Assembly (NCBI GenBank): GCA_037501455.1
Contig: CM074858.1
Span: forward strand, 96,878,001 to 96,942,000
Reading direction: 5' to 3'
Length of the DNA: 64,000 nucleotides
Source: Lantana camara
Taxonomy: Eukaryota; Streptophyta; Magnoliopsida; Lamiales; Verbenaceae
Every line of letters begins with the position of its first letter. Within the stretch, counting starts at the first letter, position 1. Shown piece by piece: positions 43,883 through 56,408 of this stretch. The position numbers and the translations under genes were made by a program. Under the pieces are notes generated by a model, which was not told where the DNA came from, did no database searches, and saw only the letters and a list, made by a program, of their open reading frames with translations.

Positions 43883-46800
43883 ATGACAAGGACTTCCCTC
43901 CCTCCGGGATTTAGGTTTCATCCGACAGATGTTGAGCTGGTTATGTATTATCTAAAGAGGAAGATAATGGGAAAGAAGCTTCACTTTGAAGCTATTGCTG
44001 AGGTCAACATCTATAAATTTTCTCCATGGGATCTTCCAGGTACCCTTTTTTCCTGTTTGTAATGCTTTGTTTATTGGCCGTGAAATGTATTAGTTCTTTC
44101 GTGCATGTTTATGTAAACTGTGTGAGTTTTGGGGATGATTCTTGTGGTTCGAAAGTTCAATGTTACTTCTTGTGCATTGCCTGCATGTGTCTCTTATACA
44201 TTCTTTTCTGGTTTTTGCTTCAATTATTTCGTGATCCCTGGAGTGTGGAGCTTCATATGTTCACTTTTTTTTACTGCAGACAAGTCTTGCTTGAAAAGTA
44301 AGGATCGAGAGTGGTTCTTTTTCTGTCCAAGAGAAAAGAAGTATGCTAGTGGAATTCGGGTCAAGCGTGCCACTGAAAAAGGCTATTGGAAAACTACTGG
44401 GAAGGACAGACCTATCTCTTACAAAGATAAGAAAGTTGGAACAGTGAAAACCTTGGTTTTTCACATAGGTAATGCACCCAAAGGGGAAAGAACCGATTGG
44501 GTTATTCATGAGTACAAGATGCATGATGATCAGTTGGCTGAAGCTGGACTTCAGGTAATTCATAGTGTTACCTGGTTGGAAACCTGATTACATGTAATAA
44601 TGATTGTTTAAATCAACAACAAAAAAAAAACAAAAAAAGTAGCTTGCTCAAGGCTGAAGAATTGCGCTTTTGTCAGATAATTTAGGTCATCTCTAGATAT
44701 TCAGTTAGTCATTATGAATTGTGCACTTCCCCTCAAACTTGCTCAATGCTCATTCATGATATGTCTACTCTTGTTGAGAAGTATGTGGGAATTATGTGTT
44801 GTCTGTCCTTTCACATTATTGACATACTTAATTTTAGAATTTTTTTGTGGAATTTCTAACGGTTTATGTCCTCTCAATTTGCAGGATACATATGTTCTCT
44901 GTAAAGTTTTCAAGAAGAATGGTCTGGGCCCCAAAAATGGTGCACAGTATGGAGCATTCGATGAAGCAGAATGGACTGATGATGATGTTGATGATGCTCG
45001 AAACCAGGCCATCTCCTTGGCCCCTGATGATCCATCACCAACCATGCTTCCATTGCCTGAAACTCACAGCACTCCTCCTGTAATAGGCTCTGACTGTCCT
45101 GAAAGTATTCCTGGGTTGCTTTTGCCTGATGAAGGCCCATCTTTTTCAGCTGGTCGTTCAACTAGTGAAGTGCTAGAGGATGAGACTGACGATGAGATTC
45201 TTCGTCTATTGCATTCATTTATTAATGAAGACACAATTTCTTCAGATGAGAATGGAATTAACCAGGTGCTTATTTAGGAAGTGCATTTATTTGTTAAATT
45301 ATATTCATGTTGCTTATTGTCATTGTGATGTCTGTTCTGCTATGTATGTATATTGTAAAAATCTGTATAAATAAATTGCTGGATGCCTACCCTTTTGATA
45401 TCATAACCATCTGGGCCTTTCTCTTCAGAACTTGATAAGAGTAAAGTTATCTTCTGGAATATTCTGTTTGTGTATTCAATTGTTTTCAATTTCTGACATC
45501 TAGTAGAAGGTATGCTGCATTCTTCTCTTGTTTCCAATTGTCTGTACAACACATTGCTTACTATATTGTATGGCAGTATAATGTTATACCAAGTTCTTTT
45601 TAATTAAAAATGAAATGTCACTATAAGTTTGTTTTGGCTGTTGTTGTTTTGAGCAAATGCTGAAGCAAATCTTTTGGTTAACAGGGTCATCTTAGTGGCA
45701 ATGGGAAGGGTAAATGCTTACCCTGTCCTGATGGAACTGATATATACAATGGACTTGGTGATCTGGATATTTGGGCTCAATTGAATGGAGGCACACTTGG
45801 TTTTTCTGGGATGCAGATGGATGATGATTCTGTGAACATGCTTTTGCAAGATAGTTCGGGTTATATTGAGCTTAATGATCTTCTGGCCCCGCTGCCAGAA
45901 GGAAATTTTGAAGTTGGTCAGCCATCAGTTGGTAATGTATATGGATCCTACAGCCATCAGAATATGCAACAGTTTTACTCTGGGAGCACTTCTGCTGGCA
46001 TAACTCAACCTGCTTCTTGCACAAATCAACTACCTATGCTACCTGAAGGATCTTTTAATGGATATAATTGTTCAAATATGCTTCAGATGGTAAGGCTTCT
46101 TTGATTTGGTTTTTATTTTGGGCTCAGTTATATTATCTCCCTTGTAAGTATTTGCAACTACAGATAAACCCTTCTTTGCTGGTTTTGAAATTCGCACTTC
46201 TAATCATCAGAGACTTAATTAAAAATAGAAAGTTTTATTTAGGAACTCGGATGATGTTATCTATTTGTGTGAGATCAACTTGAAAACTTCACTATGTGTA
46301 ATGATCAATCAAAAGGGACAACTAATTTGAATAAGGGGATATTTTCATAGTTGTACTTTGTTTTAGAATGGTACTCTTATGTCTCATGTGTTTCATCCCT
46401 TATTTACAGTATGACAATGCAAATGCGGTTAACAACCAACTTTTCTGGGGGCCTAGTGGTGCATACGACTTTGACTTCTCGAACGCGCAACAAGGAAATG
46501 GGGACAATTTCACTCAAGACCTGGAAAGAGGTAGATCTGCTGATAACTGATTCATCGGACAAGCTTTCACACTATTTAATTTTCTTCATCTGTGTGACAT
46601 AACTGTCAGAGCTTGACAGTTTCTGAAGGAATAAAATGCATTTTGCAAAATCCCTTCCAGAATGCAGCATGCCTTGAGGAACTGGGATTCTACTCGTGAC
46701 AAGGCATGGGCCATTGGTTCTATTGTGTTGTGTACTCATTTCATTTCTGAACCACTAACTCTTAGTGGAGAAAGATTTGGACAAAAAACTTGATAAAATT

Positions 46801-47538
46801 AGATTTCCTTGTTTTATGTGAAGTTATCAGAATTTGCCATGTAAAATGCAGCATCTCTGGTAGAGGTTGCATTTAACCTCTTATTTACCTCCGGTGGGTG
46901 CTGCAGGTACTTTATGCAGTGTTGATGTTGCAGGCATTGAAGCTTTCTAAATGTTAATCTCATGTTATGTTTGTTTTTTTGGTACATTTTATTTTCCAGG
47001 AGCACACAAAAAATTATCTATCTCAAGATCAGGTCTCCCACCTTCAGCTGCTGCTGAGCAATTTGCTCTTTTGCTTTGCTGTTGTTATTTTGGTGGCTCC
47101 TCCATACATATCAAGGCTGAGGTGACTCAAAGAGAATGCACTGAAGAAGCTTTGTCAGTTATGATGGGGGGGTCTGGCAGCTGTTGGTGTTGCCTTTTGA
47201 AGGAAATGTGGCTGTTGTCGGTCCGTCTGCTTTGTTTGGTAGAGTTTGGTTTCCATGTGGTTCTTGTTTATTGCTGCTTTAGTGAAACTTTTCCGTTTTT
47301 GTGGAGTTATTATTATGGTTGTTTAAGTGAATGTTCTTTGATTATCTTCTTGACTCACTTGAGGCATAAATTTCTTAATCCTTTTAGCTGTACAGGTACG
47401 TATATAACTTTTGTGATATGCATGATAATGATGTGGAAAAATTGTTTGTTTGAGGGATTGTGTGTGTTTGTTTTTTTGCTTGGTTTTGTAGTCTCATTTA
47501 TCTTAAAAATGGTTAATCAATCCATGTTCTTAGACTAG
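43883..47538 (+). CDS. NAC domain transcription factor, NAC082-like
   Basis: Exons 43883-44039, 44280-44554, 44885-45265, 45685-46089 and 46410-46550, encoding 452 residues. An alternative donor at 46531 joins 46410-46530 to 47000-47538 for a form of about 625. Residues 1-160 are a full NAC DNA-binding domain: [73 protein letters not shown] and [19 protein letters not shown]. An acidic, low-complexity activation region follows. [12 protein letters not shown] and [10 protein letters not shown] favour the NAC082/VNI1 side of the family. The ATG at 43883 directly precedes the domain and is the only fitting start. The alternative last exon ends in strongly hydrophobic stretches. Exons 1-4 are sure; the C-terminus is the open point. 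Confidence 0.9.
47000..47538 (+). CDS. Alternative last exon of the NAC gene, possible membrane anchor
   Basis: After acceptor TATTTTCCAG, the frame joins exactly in phase to the donor at 46530|46531. It reads [20 protein letters not shown], later [19 protein letters not shown], then a strongly hydrophobic run ([20 protein letters not shown]...) and more hydrophobic sequence to a stop at 47536-47538. The first 60 residues look protein-like; the later part could be 3' UTR that is open by chance. Confidence 0.5.
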
Positions 47539-49221
47539 AAAACATAGTACGCTTATAACCATGTGCTTTAGTCAGTCGAGGTATATTTTCATATGGTTCT
47601 TTTTTGGGAAAGAAATTGACAAATGGTGCTATGCCTTTTGCTATGCTTGCAGCGTGGCACATGTAGGTTTTGAAGCATTCCTTTTCTTTATGATAAAAGA
47701 TTTTGCCCAGGAAAGGTAGTATTTTTATTTTTCTTTTCTTTCTGGTAATATAGCTCACAGGTGTTTTGTCATTTGGATGGTCTCTCTTTACTGTATAAAA
47801 TCTGTGTATTTGGTCATGTTTCTTGGTTATGTTTTCCCTTTTAACCGAGTATTTACAGTTTTATTTCGGTGGATTATCTCTGATTTTGTTCTCCTGTTTT
47901 TGGTTTATGCCTGAACGTTTTGGGGATTCTTTGAATGAATAATGTGTGGTTAGTTACGCCTTATGTCACGGTGACTGTGCTACTCGTCTAATTGCTCTTT
48001 TCTGGCCATTTTTTGAAATATATCACACACTATTCCAGGATCATTGCATGCCCATGTATTACATATATGATGGTCTTTTGCTCCGAGGAAAAAATAGTTG
48101 GATACATTCCGCTCATGTTGTGTTTGGGTATTGTGTATTGGCGAAAGTAAAGCGGAAAAATGGTACGGACTTATGGGATATAAATGCCGGTGCCATTAAT
48201 AATCTGATTGAATGCAATTCCATAATTTTTTAGCTTCGTTGTTGTGTGCTTTTTAAGCTCTTTTCCTCTACTGTTAGTTGGCGTGTTAGCTGCTTGTGAC
48301 TATATCAGGACTCTATTATGTGCACAATTTTGTGAGTTGCTCTTTGTGGTATCCTTTTCCGGGAAGGAGAATTATGCTGTCATGCTGCTCTTATTGATAC
48401 TGGAGATCTTACGAGTTCATAAGCTTCTTTTATTCAAATATTTAATTTTACAAATGATATTTTATGAATTCATAAATGAGGAGTTAAATGCGTATGAATT
48501 CTTTTTAATAAGCATGGTTTATACCCTCGTCTTCGATAAATGTTATTTTGACGTTCATGAAATCAAGTATCGTGTTCAAAAAATTATATGTAAGTTGCAT
48601 TTCCAAACTGATTGATGGGTATTTATAGTGATGTATAGTCTTTGGTCGGTTGATCCGCGGCGCGAGCTTAAGGATTTGGGTATTTATAATTATATGAAAA
48701 TTTAAAAAAATTCCATGTGTATTATATTGCCGTGTTTGTATTCATATGTGAAAGATCCATACAATCGAGATTGTGTCTTAAGACTCTAAATTTCAACTCT
48801 TGCGCACAGAAATTCTTTCTGATTTTACGTGATGAACCCAGCCGAATTTAATGTCAACAGCAAGCCTGTAGACCACATAACTGTGGATTAAACGCAAGAT
48901 GAGTACGTACAATGACATGCACTTAGCCACTTATGGTGTTTATCCACCACCAGTTTGACCAGAAAATTCCATGCATATTTCGTAGAGAGAACAACAAGAA
49001 ACACGTGAAAAAGCCATCCAGCATCTCCAATCCCGTAAAATTCCGAAAAGGAAACCATCTTTGATGGATGTATTCATATGGCTTTCCACACAAACTTCCA
49101 ACTATTAATTTTCAAAAGAAGAAAAAAAAAAAAAAAACATGAATTATAATACTAAAGAAACTTGGGTTTATGTAACACATCTGATATGATGCTGTGATTG
49201 GGGTTCCAGTAGAGAACACTG
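47539..49221. other. NAC 3' region and intergenic sequence
   Basis: No further gene found. Frames at 47946-48233 and 48244-48615 are T-rich and show no motif or splice partners. Probably 3' UTR and spacer between two convergent genes. Confidence 0.45.
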
Positions 49222-50496
49222 CTAGAAAGGTGCGGAAACAATGTCTCTGAAGGGCCGATCATCTTTCCCATAGTTTTGATCTTCGACATTGATGTCGATC
49301 TCCGTCGCTCCGCCACCTTCCGCACATCTAACGACGGGCTCTAACCCCTGTTCGTAAGAATCGGTTCAAGGGTTGATGAACAACAATAATAGCTAGTGTT
49401 TGTATAATCGAAAATAGTGACGTATCTACAGCGACAACTCAAGAATTCAAGAAATTTGTTGCAATATTTAGGTGGCAGTTTCATTTCTTGCTAAGATCGT
49501 GAAAATATATGTAATTAAGACATATCTTAAGGTTTTATCACTGTTACGAATAACAAAATCAATCATGACAGAAACTATAAAATCTGTGGCTAAAATGAAG
49601 ATTTTTGTGATTATGAAAAGTTTTAGTTTACTCGTGCAAAATCTTTTATGAGATAAGAAAGGCTCTAAATATGCAAATCGCAATGCATGGCCACGAGGTA
49701 TATATATAATGCATGAAAACGACCGTGATGACACAATTACACTGATAAAATAATATTTTTAAAAATATTTCTATATTTCATATATATATATGTACTTTTT
49801 TAAAATTAAATCTAAAGTTAGGAGTGTGTCCTTATCATCTATAAATGAGAATTAATTTAAACGATTGGGAAAATCAGCACTGTTTGTAAGTGCATGTATT
49901 TTATGAGACACTTACGTCGTGCAAGGAGCAACAGATCTCGTACCCGTGTACCTCAAACCCTAGTCATCACCTCTAATTAATGATCGGACAAATTTGAACC
50001 CTAATCATCACCTTCTAAAAAAAAAACCCTTTCACCACTCAAACCAACCCGAATCATAACCTTAAAGAAAAACAACCCTTTACTTACTTAAACCAACTCC
50101 CATCGACAAATTAGATCACTTATTGATAGTTTAAGGAATTAAACATGCCCTAATAGTTCTAGGTATCAAGAAATCGAATCCTTCTTCAATGAAGGTAGGA
50201 GAAAATATACCTCAGTGAAAATTCTGACAGCTTCGTCAATGCTTCTGGTGTTCATCACATAGAGTGCTGCATCCTGACCAACAGATACATCAACACAAAC
50301 ACATCATATATATACAACTCGCATATATGATCACTCACACACACCCATACGTGTGTGTGTGTGGTGTAGATACATATATATATATATATACATAGAGAGA
50401 GTTCTAATATACCCTAGCGAAGTCGATCTGATGAATATTAAGCGTACGAGGTTCATTCTCAATCGATGACTGTCTGTCCAATCCAAGGCCCTCCAT
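49222..50496 (-). CDS. Small three-exon gene, 90-aa plant protein of unknown function
   Basis: Minus-strand exons 50496-50413, 50273-50211 and 49347-49222, all phase 0, with donors AGG|GTATAT and GAG|GTATAT and acceptors TGGTCAG and CGAACAG. The protein begins MEGLGLDRQSSIENEPRTLN, has a central helical block (residues 21-54: IHQIDFARDAALYVMNTRSI then DEAVRIFTEGLEPV) and ends RPFRDIVSAPF. The central block looks like a conserved family, but I cannot name it. No signal peptide or membrane segment is seen; the tail is acidic, so it is probably a soluble intracellular protein. A TATA-rich stretch lies about 100 bp upstream. Evidence for the gene is three in-phase joins with proper splice signals. 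The exons are too short to stand out as long open frames. Confidence 0.75.
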
Positions 50497-50692
50497 TTTT
50501 CTGTCTATGTATCAACGATATATCATATATGTATGCTTTCTTTCGCACCACAATAATTTCAAGTACGTACCTTTGATTCGTATCCACAACTATATATATA
50601 TAGACTCCAAGAGGGAGAGAGAGATTACGTAGGATAATTCACGGAGTACTAGATTAACATATAAAAGTAATAAATTTGTGGTGGGTTTGGTT

Positions 50693-50728
<36 letters not shown>

Positions 50729-51602
50729 AATGAATAATTAAATTGGTGAGCGTAGTACGTAACGAAACGTGGCTGGTATTTGTTGAATACGTGGGAGTCT
50801 GGGAAGGAAGACGTGGCGGGTGTATAGGAATGTGTGTAAGAATTTTCAGACAGGGGCCGCGGTGGGTTTCCAAAAGGAGAAATTGCTTGCTAGGGCAAAT
50901 TTCACGAGGTGGTTACGTGGCGGGTGTGGTGGCCAAACTTTGACGCGCCACCGCCATTGTTGGCGTATCAGGCCGGTTGCTGGTGGGCTCGGCTGCTCTG
51001 TCTGAAATTCGTCATCGGATTCCTCTAAATCCTTTCTGTATATCATTAATAACTATTAAATTTATTGCACTAAAAACTCCTCAATGCTCTAAATTTTGTG
51101 ATTTAAAATGTTTCGAAATGAACCTATAATTATATTAAATTAGTATTAAAATCCTACGATCGTAACAAGTACGAGTATAGGATTTTGAGTGATAATTTTA
51201 TATATAAAATCACGGCTTTCGCTTTAAAACATTTTAAATTATAAGATTCGAAATACTAATTATGTATATCATAGGGGGTGATCGGACAAAAAATTTAATA
51301 ATTATCGGACTCCCCACATTTACTGGACTTTCAAATTCTTTTCCTTTTTACTTATTTTTTGGTCATTTATTTATCTTTAATTTTTTCCCTTTTATCTCAT
51401 TTCATTTATTTTTATTTTATATATTTTTAAATTTCTACTTCATATTAATTTGATATTATTTATTTTACTTATTTATTTATTTATCACAAAATTATAATAT
51501 TAAAAATAATTATAAATTAAGTAAAAATACAAAATTCTCAATTAAACTTTTTTTTTTTTTTTTTTTTTTTGTACAAGCATTAAATATGCAGGTTACTAGT
51601 AG
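50497..51602. other. Upstream region of the small gene and spacer
   Basis: Contains (AT)n at about 50694-50725 and a T run at about 51548-51571. Short open frames at 50743-51046 lie in a GC-richer stretch but show no motif. Nothing else is supported. Confidence 0.4.
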
Positions 51603-52201
51603 AGTAATCATAACTCGGTTCATAATAATTCGAAAATTATACCCATCTTTTTTCATTGCTTTCTCTTTCTCTACAAATTGTAGTACCTTGCACGGTGGGT
51701 CACCATATCCCCCGTACCAAAGCTCAATCCACATACGAAATGAAAAGTCCGTACATGAACCAAGCAGTGGCGAACGGGAAACTGACAGACTGACACCTAA
51801 GCTATGCGGAACGTAGACCCTAAACTTCTAAATTCAAACAACAAGAATAAGGAAGCGAAAGCATGCCACACAAAATCAAAACATACATAAGCAGGTGACG
51901 GGTTCAACTAACATAAATACCTAATACCGAATATCAAGTAGTAATCATATATCCAACAGGTTCAACTATCCCTATAACCCTGTCCTGAAATCATATCATA
52001 GCATAAATCGAATTAAACATTCATACATACTTACACAATCATACATAACATATTCGAATAAAGTAATGCAAATGCAAAACTGACTTAAACTAAACAAAGA
52101 CTCGGACACAGACTCCAAGGATTCAACACAAGCCGTCTAGCTCGAACTCCGAAACCAAACCTACGACTAAAAACATTGGGGAGGGAGAGGATCAGTCACA
52201 C

Positions 52202-53451
52202 TGTAGCACCCTGGAGTGCTGAGCACTACATCCCCCGCACCATAGCTCGACATGTGTAACGGAATGGGACTCCGCACACGCACCAAGCTACAGCGAACGG
52301 GAGATAAACAAAAACTTTCCTGGGCTAGGTGGTCTAGACCCTAATACAGAGCTGGCATAAATAAACGAAATCAAAGCGGAAGCACCAGGATTTCAAATAT
52401 ACATACATGCATACCAAGAGTATATTTAGACAAATAATACATGTCATGCCCATCCCGGGCCAAATAAATCATACAAGTATCATAATTCAAATTCCAAATA
52501 CTACAAGTTCCAATATTCAAATTTCAAATCATAATCTTATAGATACTTATACATAATACCAAAGCTGAAAAGTAAATATACGGTAAGCAAAAGACTCAAA
52601 CTAAAAGAATCTAACGACCCAAAAGAAAGACCGCCGCCTAGCTCAGAACGAACCCTGCACCTGCAAACTCGAAGAAACAAAGGGGGAAAAGAAGACAACG
52701 AGGAGGGGTCAGTCCTAAAGACTGGTGAGGGGGCTAACACACTCACACGTACATATACATAAAGCAGAGCATATTCAAAGTTATAAAAGCTCATGAACTG
52801 GGGCGTGGTTTTTGCAATCTAAAAAATTTTAGCCCGTGATAATATATATAGAAAAAGGTTAAGGCCGAAGGCCAAAATCACCAAATTTTAATAATTAGGA
52901 ATCCACTCCCGTTCCACGAACCAAGTTCAGAATCTAAATCACACAACTCGGCGAGTACGAGTTTCAGACCAACCTAACTCCGTTCATAATCGAAACATAG
53001 TAGAAATTCAAACGAAAACAAAGTCACACAAACATAACTCTTCTCCGGGTGATGGAAGGGTCTCGCGACCCTAACCATCGTTCATACTGTATGGGTCGTG
53101 AGTTTCATGACGCTCACGCCCGAGAATTTCATCCCCCACCAAACCTCCTGGTGAGTTCAGGGTTGATCCTTTATGTGTGGATACCATACTCGGGAGTGAC
53201 CCGACGGCCCAACACCGTCCCGGGCTCCTTTGTACAAATCGCCGGGGCCCAGTTCCAACTTTCATAATTCAAAAGTTCATAATTTCATAATTCAGACTTA
53301 TCTTTCAAAGTCATAACTCGCTAGTTCAAAACACACACACCAACCCTTTTCAAAACAAACAAATGAAAATATAAGTTACGTATATATAAAAGTATTTTTC
53401 AAACGTTTCATAACAAACGGGCCAATTCCCACAAAATACATATCAAACACG

Positions 53452-53514
<63 letters not shown>

Positions 53515-55496
53515 GTAGATCGTATGCGGGCTTAAAACACATTTAGAGTTGTGGGTCATAATAACTAAAAGAAAGAAACCTCACCTTGACGAACAAACCG
53601 AACGGAGCGGATCAAAACACACCTAAGAAACCTCTTCGTCACCCACGAGACGAACCTAAAAACAAAACAAGGAGCGAAAGACAGACTCAAACTCAATATA
53701 CACCACTTAGACGCTCGGCAAATACATATGAATGCAAATGATACATATGAAATGAAATGAGTTAACACTTAAGTCATACAAGTCCATATCAAGGCATAAT
53801 TCTCATAATTCATGTTAAACGAATTCATAAATTTCATACAATAAGCATAACACGTCATATAGCATGTTAACAACGCATACATATCATTAAAAGGACAGAG
53901 AAATGACATGTGAGGTAAATAAACGAAGTATGAAGTCATACATGCACGTAAGAGAGCATATAGAGCATATCTTGTCATATAATGCGTATAAAATCACCGA
54001 AATCACGTAATAAATTCATAATGAAACATATAATACATGAACCAACAAGTATACAATGCATAAGAAGTGTAAAAGAAGTAAGAAGATCATGCATAACGAA
54101 AACGAAGCGAAAACAATGAATAAGGAAGAAGCAACTCGAAAGTGCCCCAAAACAAAGTCGCGGCCATGATCGAAAACAGTCATAAAAGGTGCGACCAACA
54201 CCATCAGTAGTAGAAAAAGTCTAAGTTAGCCTAAAAACAGGTTGCGGCCGTGACCAAGAAAAACTTTGTTTCGGTCGTGGCCGTGGCCGCTAGTTGTAGT
54301 CGCGAAAATGGCTTTGTCCAGCCCCTGTTCTTCATCTCCAACACCACAACAACAACAAGACACGAAAGAGAAACAACAAGGCAATAAAATAGCAGCTAAA
54401 GATACTATAAAACACATGCATAACATACTAAAACATCAAGGCAAAGGCAAGGAAGGAAATCTGTGACATAACTTCAAGAACTCTCATATTCATCAATGGA
54501 GGATTGATTTGCAGCAAATTTCCACGAAAATCAAGATCATAATTGCATAAATGAATGTCTCAAGATCATATTTCATGCATCAATTCAATTTATAAGGCAA
54601 AGATGGCATGGATTCTTACAAAATGTTATATAACCTAACTATTCATGTTCACCATCATAGCATGCTCAAATGAAGCTCAAAATGGAAGGTTCATGGCTTA
54701 AAAGTTGTCTCAAGATCTGGAGGACAAGAAAATATATTTACCTTTCGGATTTGACGAAGATCGGAGGTCGAACGAGCTTGAAATCGCAAAAGGATGAATA
54801 GTGACTGCCTTCTTTTCTCATCTCTCTCTTGGTGGCTCGGTTTGATACTTCTTTCTCTCCTTTCTTGACTGAGTCCGAGAATGGGGGTTAGGTTAGGGTC
54901 ACATAGGTTCAAGAATCGGGTCATTTGGTTAAGAAACGAGAGAGTTATGTCCAAAACCGTAAAGGGTGGCAGCCACTCGCGAGAGGTTCGGTTCGGGCAA
55001 AATTCGGAGGCTCAAATGGGCTTAGAAAAATACAAAGCTAGGTTCAAAAGCTTCCAATTTTCGTTACGAGTCCAGCTCCACTTCCAGAATTCGAATCTGA
55101 ATTCCCGAGCTCAATTTACGCCTTCTGGAACCCAAGGTGCGCTAAAACGAGTTAGACCCTCAAGTCCCTAACGTATAAAACGGTTTCAAAACCGTAACAA
55201 ACGAACTTAAAAACATAAAACGAGCATGTAAATAAATTCATAATACATATATTTCATGCATAACACATAATCCCAAAATTTAGAATTGAAAACAAGTTCA
55301 AACAGATTAAAAACGAGACAAATAGGGGCAAAACGTTCAAAAATCCAAACATATACTTAACAACTAATTCAAATAAATTCAAGAATATCGATTAAACATT
55401 ATAATAAGCATTTAATCGCATATTTAAATAATTCTAATGCGCAAATAACACTCTCGTTACGACGTACCTGTACGGCCAGACGAGCGGGATGTTACA
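52202..55496 (-). mobile_element. Solo LTR, 3.3 kb, related to element B
   Basis: Starts TGTAGCACCC and ends GGGATGTTACA. It is flanked by CACAC (52197-52201) and CATAC (55497-55501), a 5-bp duplication with one change. Its removal rejoins element C sequence (compare 60995-61010). Shares LTR blocks with element B. GC-rich GGTTGCGGCCGTGACC-like words sit at 54150-54310. (AT)n at 53455-53512. Confidence 0.85.
53455..53512. repeat. (AT)n microsatellite
   Basis: About 28 AT units inside the solo LTR. Confidence 0.95.
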
Positions 55497-56408
55497 CATA
55501 CTGATTGAGTGAGGGGCTACCCACACAGGCTACAATATATAAGAGCACTACATGTTCAAAACCATAAGGTTCATGAACCTAGGACCAAAAAAAAAAAAAG
55601 GTTCATGAACCCGGAATAGTTTTTGCACATCAAAACATTTGCCCGTGATACATACGTTTAGGGGTTGCTTAACAAAACATAACAAAACACACTTAACTTA
55701 TACATAGCTTAACATACATTTCATATCTTAGCAAATCAAACGTTTCATATCATAGCTTATCATTTCTTAACATATTCATAACTTAACTTATCATATTAAA
55801 ATACTTCCAAATTTTATCCTAATTACAAATCCACCCCCGTTTCACAAACCATAACAAACAGACAGAACGCTCAGCGGGTACGAGCTCAAACTCCAACCAA
55901 CTCCTCAGATCATATCATATCAAAACTTAAAACATAAAACTTACAGACAGATCATATCAGACCAACCTCAACACCGGTGATGGAAGAGTGTATACACCCT
56001 AACCATTTAGTCATATCAGTGTGGGTCATGAGTACATTACTCTCACGCCCAAAGACTCCATCCCCCAACCAAACCTCTTGGTGGGTTCCGGGTTCATCCC
56101 GCATACAGATGGAGACTATGTCCAGGCCGAGCCCGACGACCCGATGCCATCCCGGGATTCCTGACCCACAGTCTCCGGGGCCTAAATAGACAGAACAGAA
56201 CAGACAGAGCAGAACAGAACTTATCCCGCTACAGACAGACATACTTATGCATACCTTACCTTGAAACAACTATGCTTTACATACCTCTCCGTGTAATTCC
56301 ATATCGGATCATTTCCTTGCAAAACTCGACACGTAAGAGGTACACGGTTTGAAGCATAGCTTAACGTTGTAAAACATAAAAAATCAAATCAAAACAAGCG
56401 TACATACG

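Noticed and set aside
47946..48615. Two T-rich frames after the NAC gene
   Set aside because: No domain, no supporting splice structure; composition explains the open frames.
55952..56269. 105-aa frame, with a related one at 61405-61620
   Set aside because: Repeated LTR sequence of element C with no known motif.
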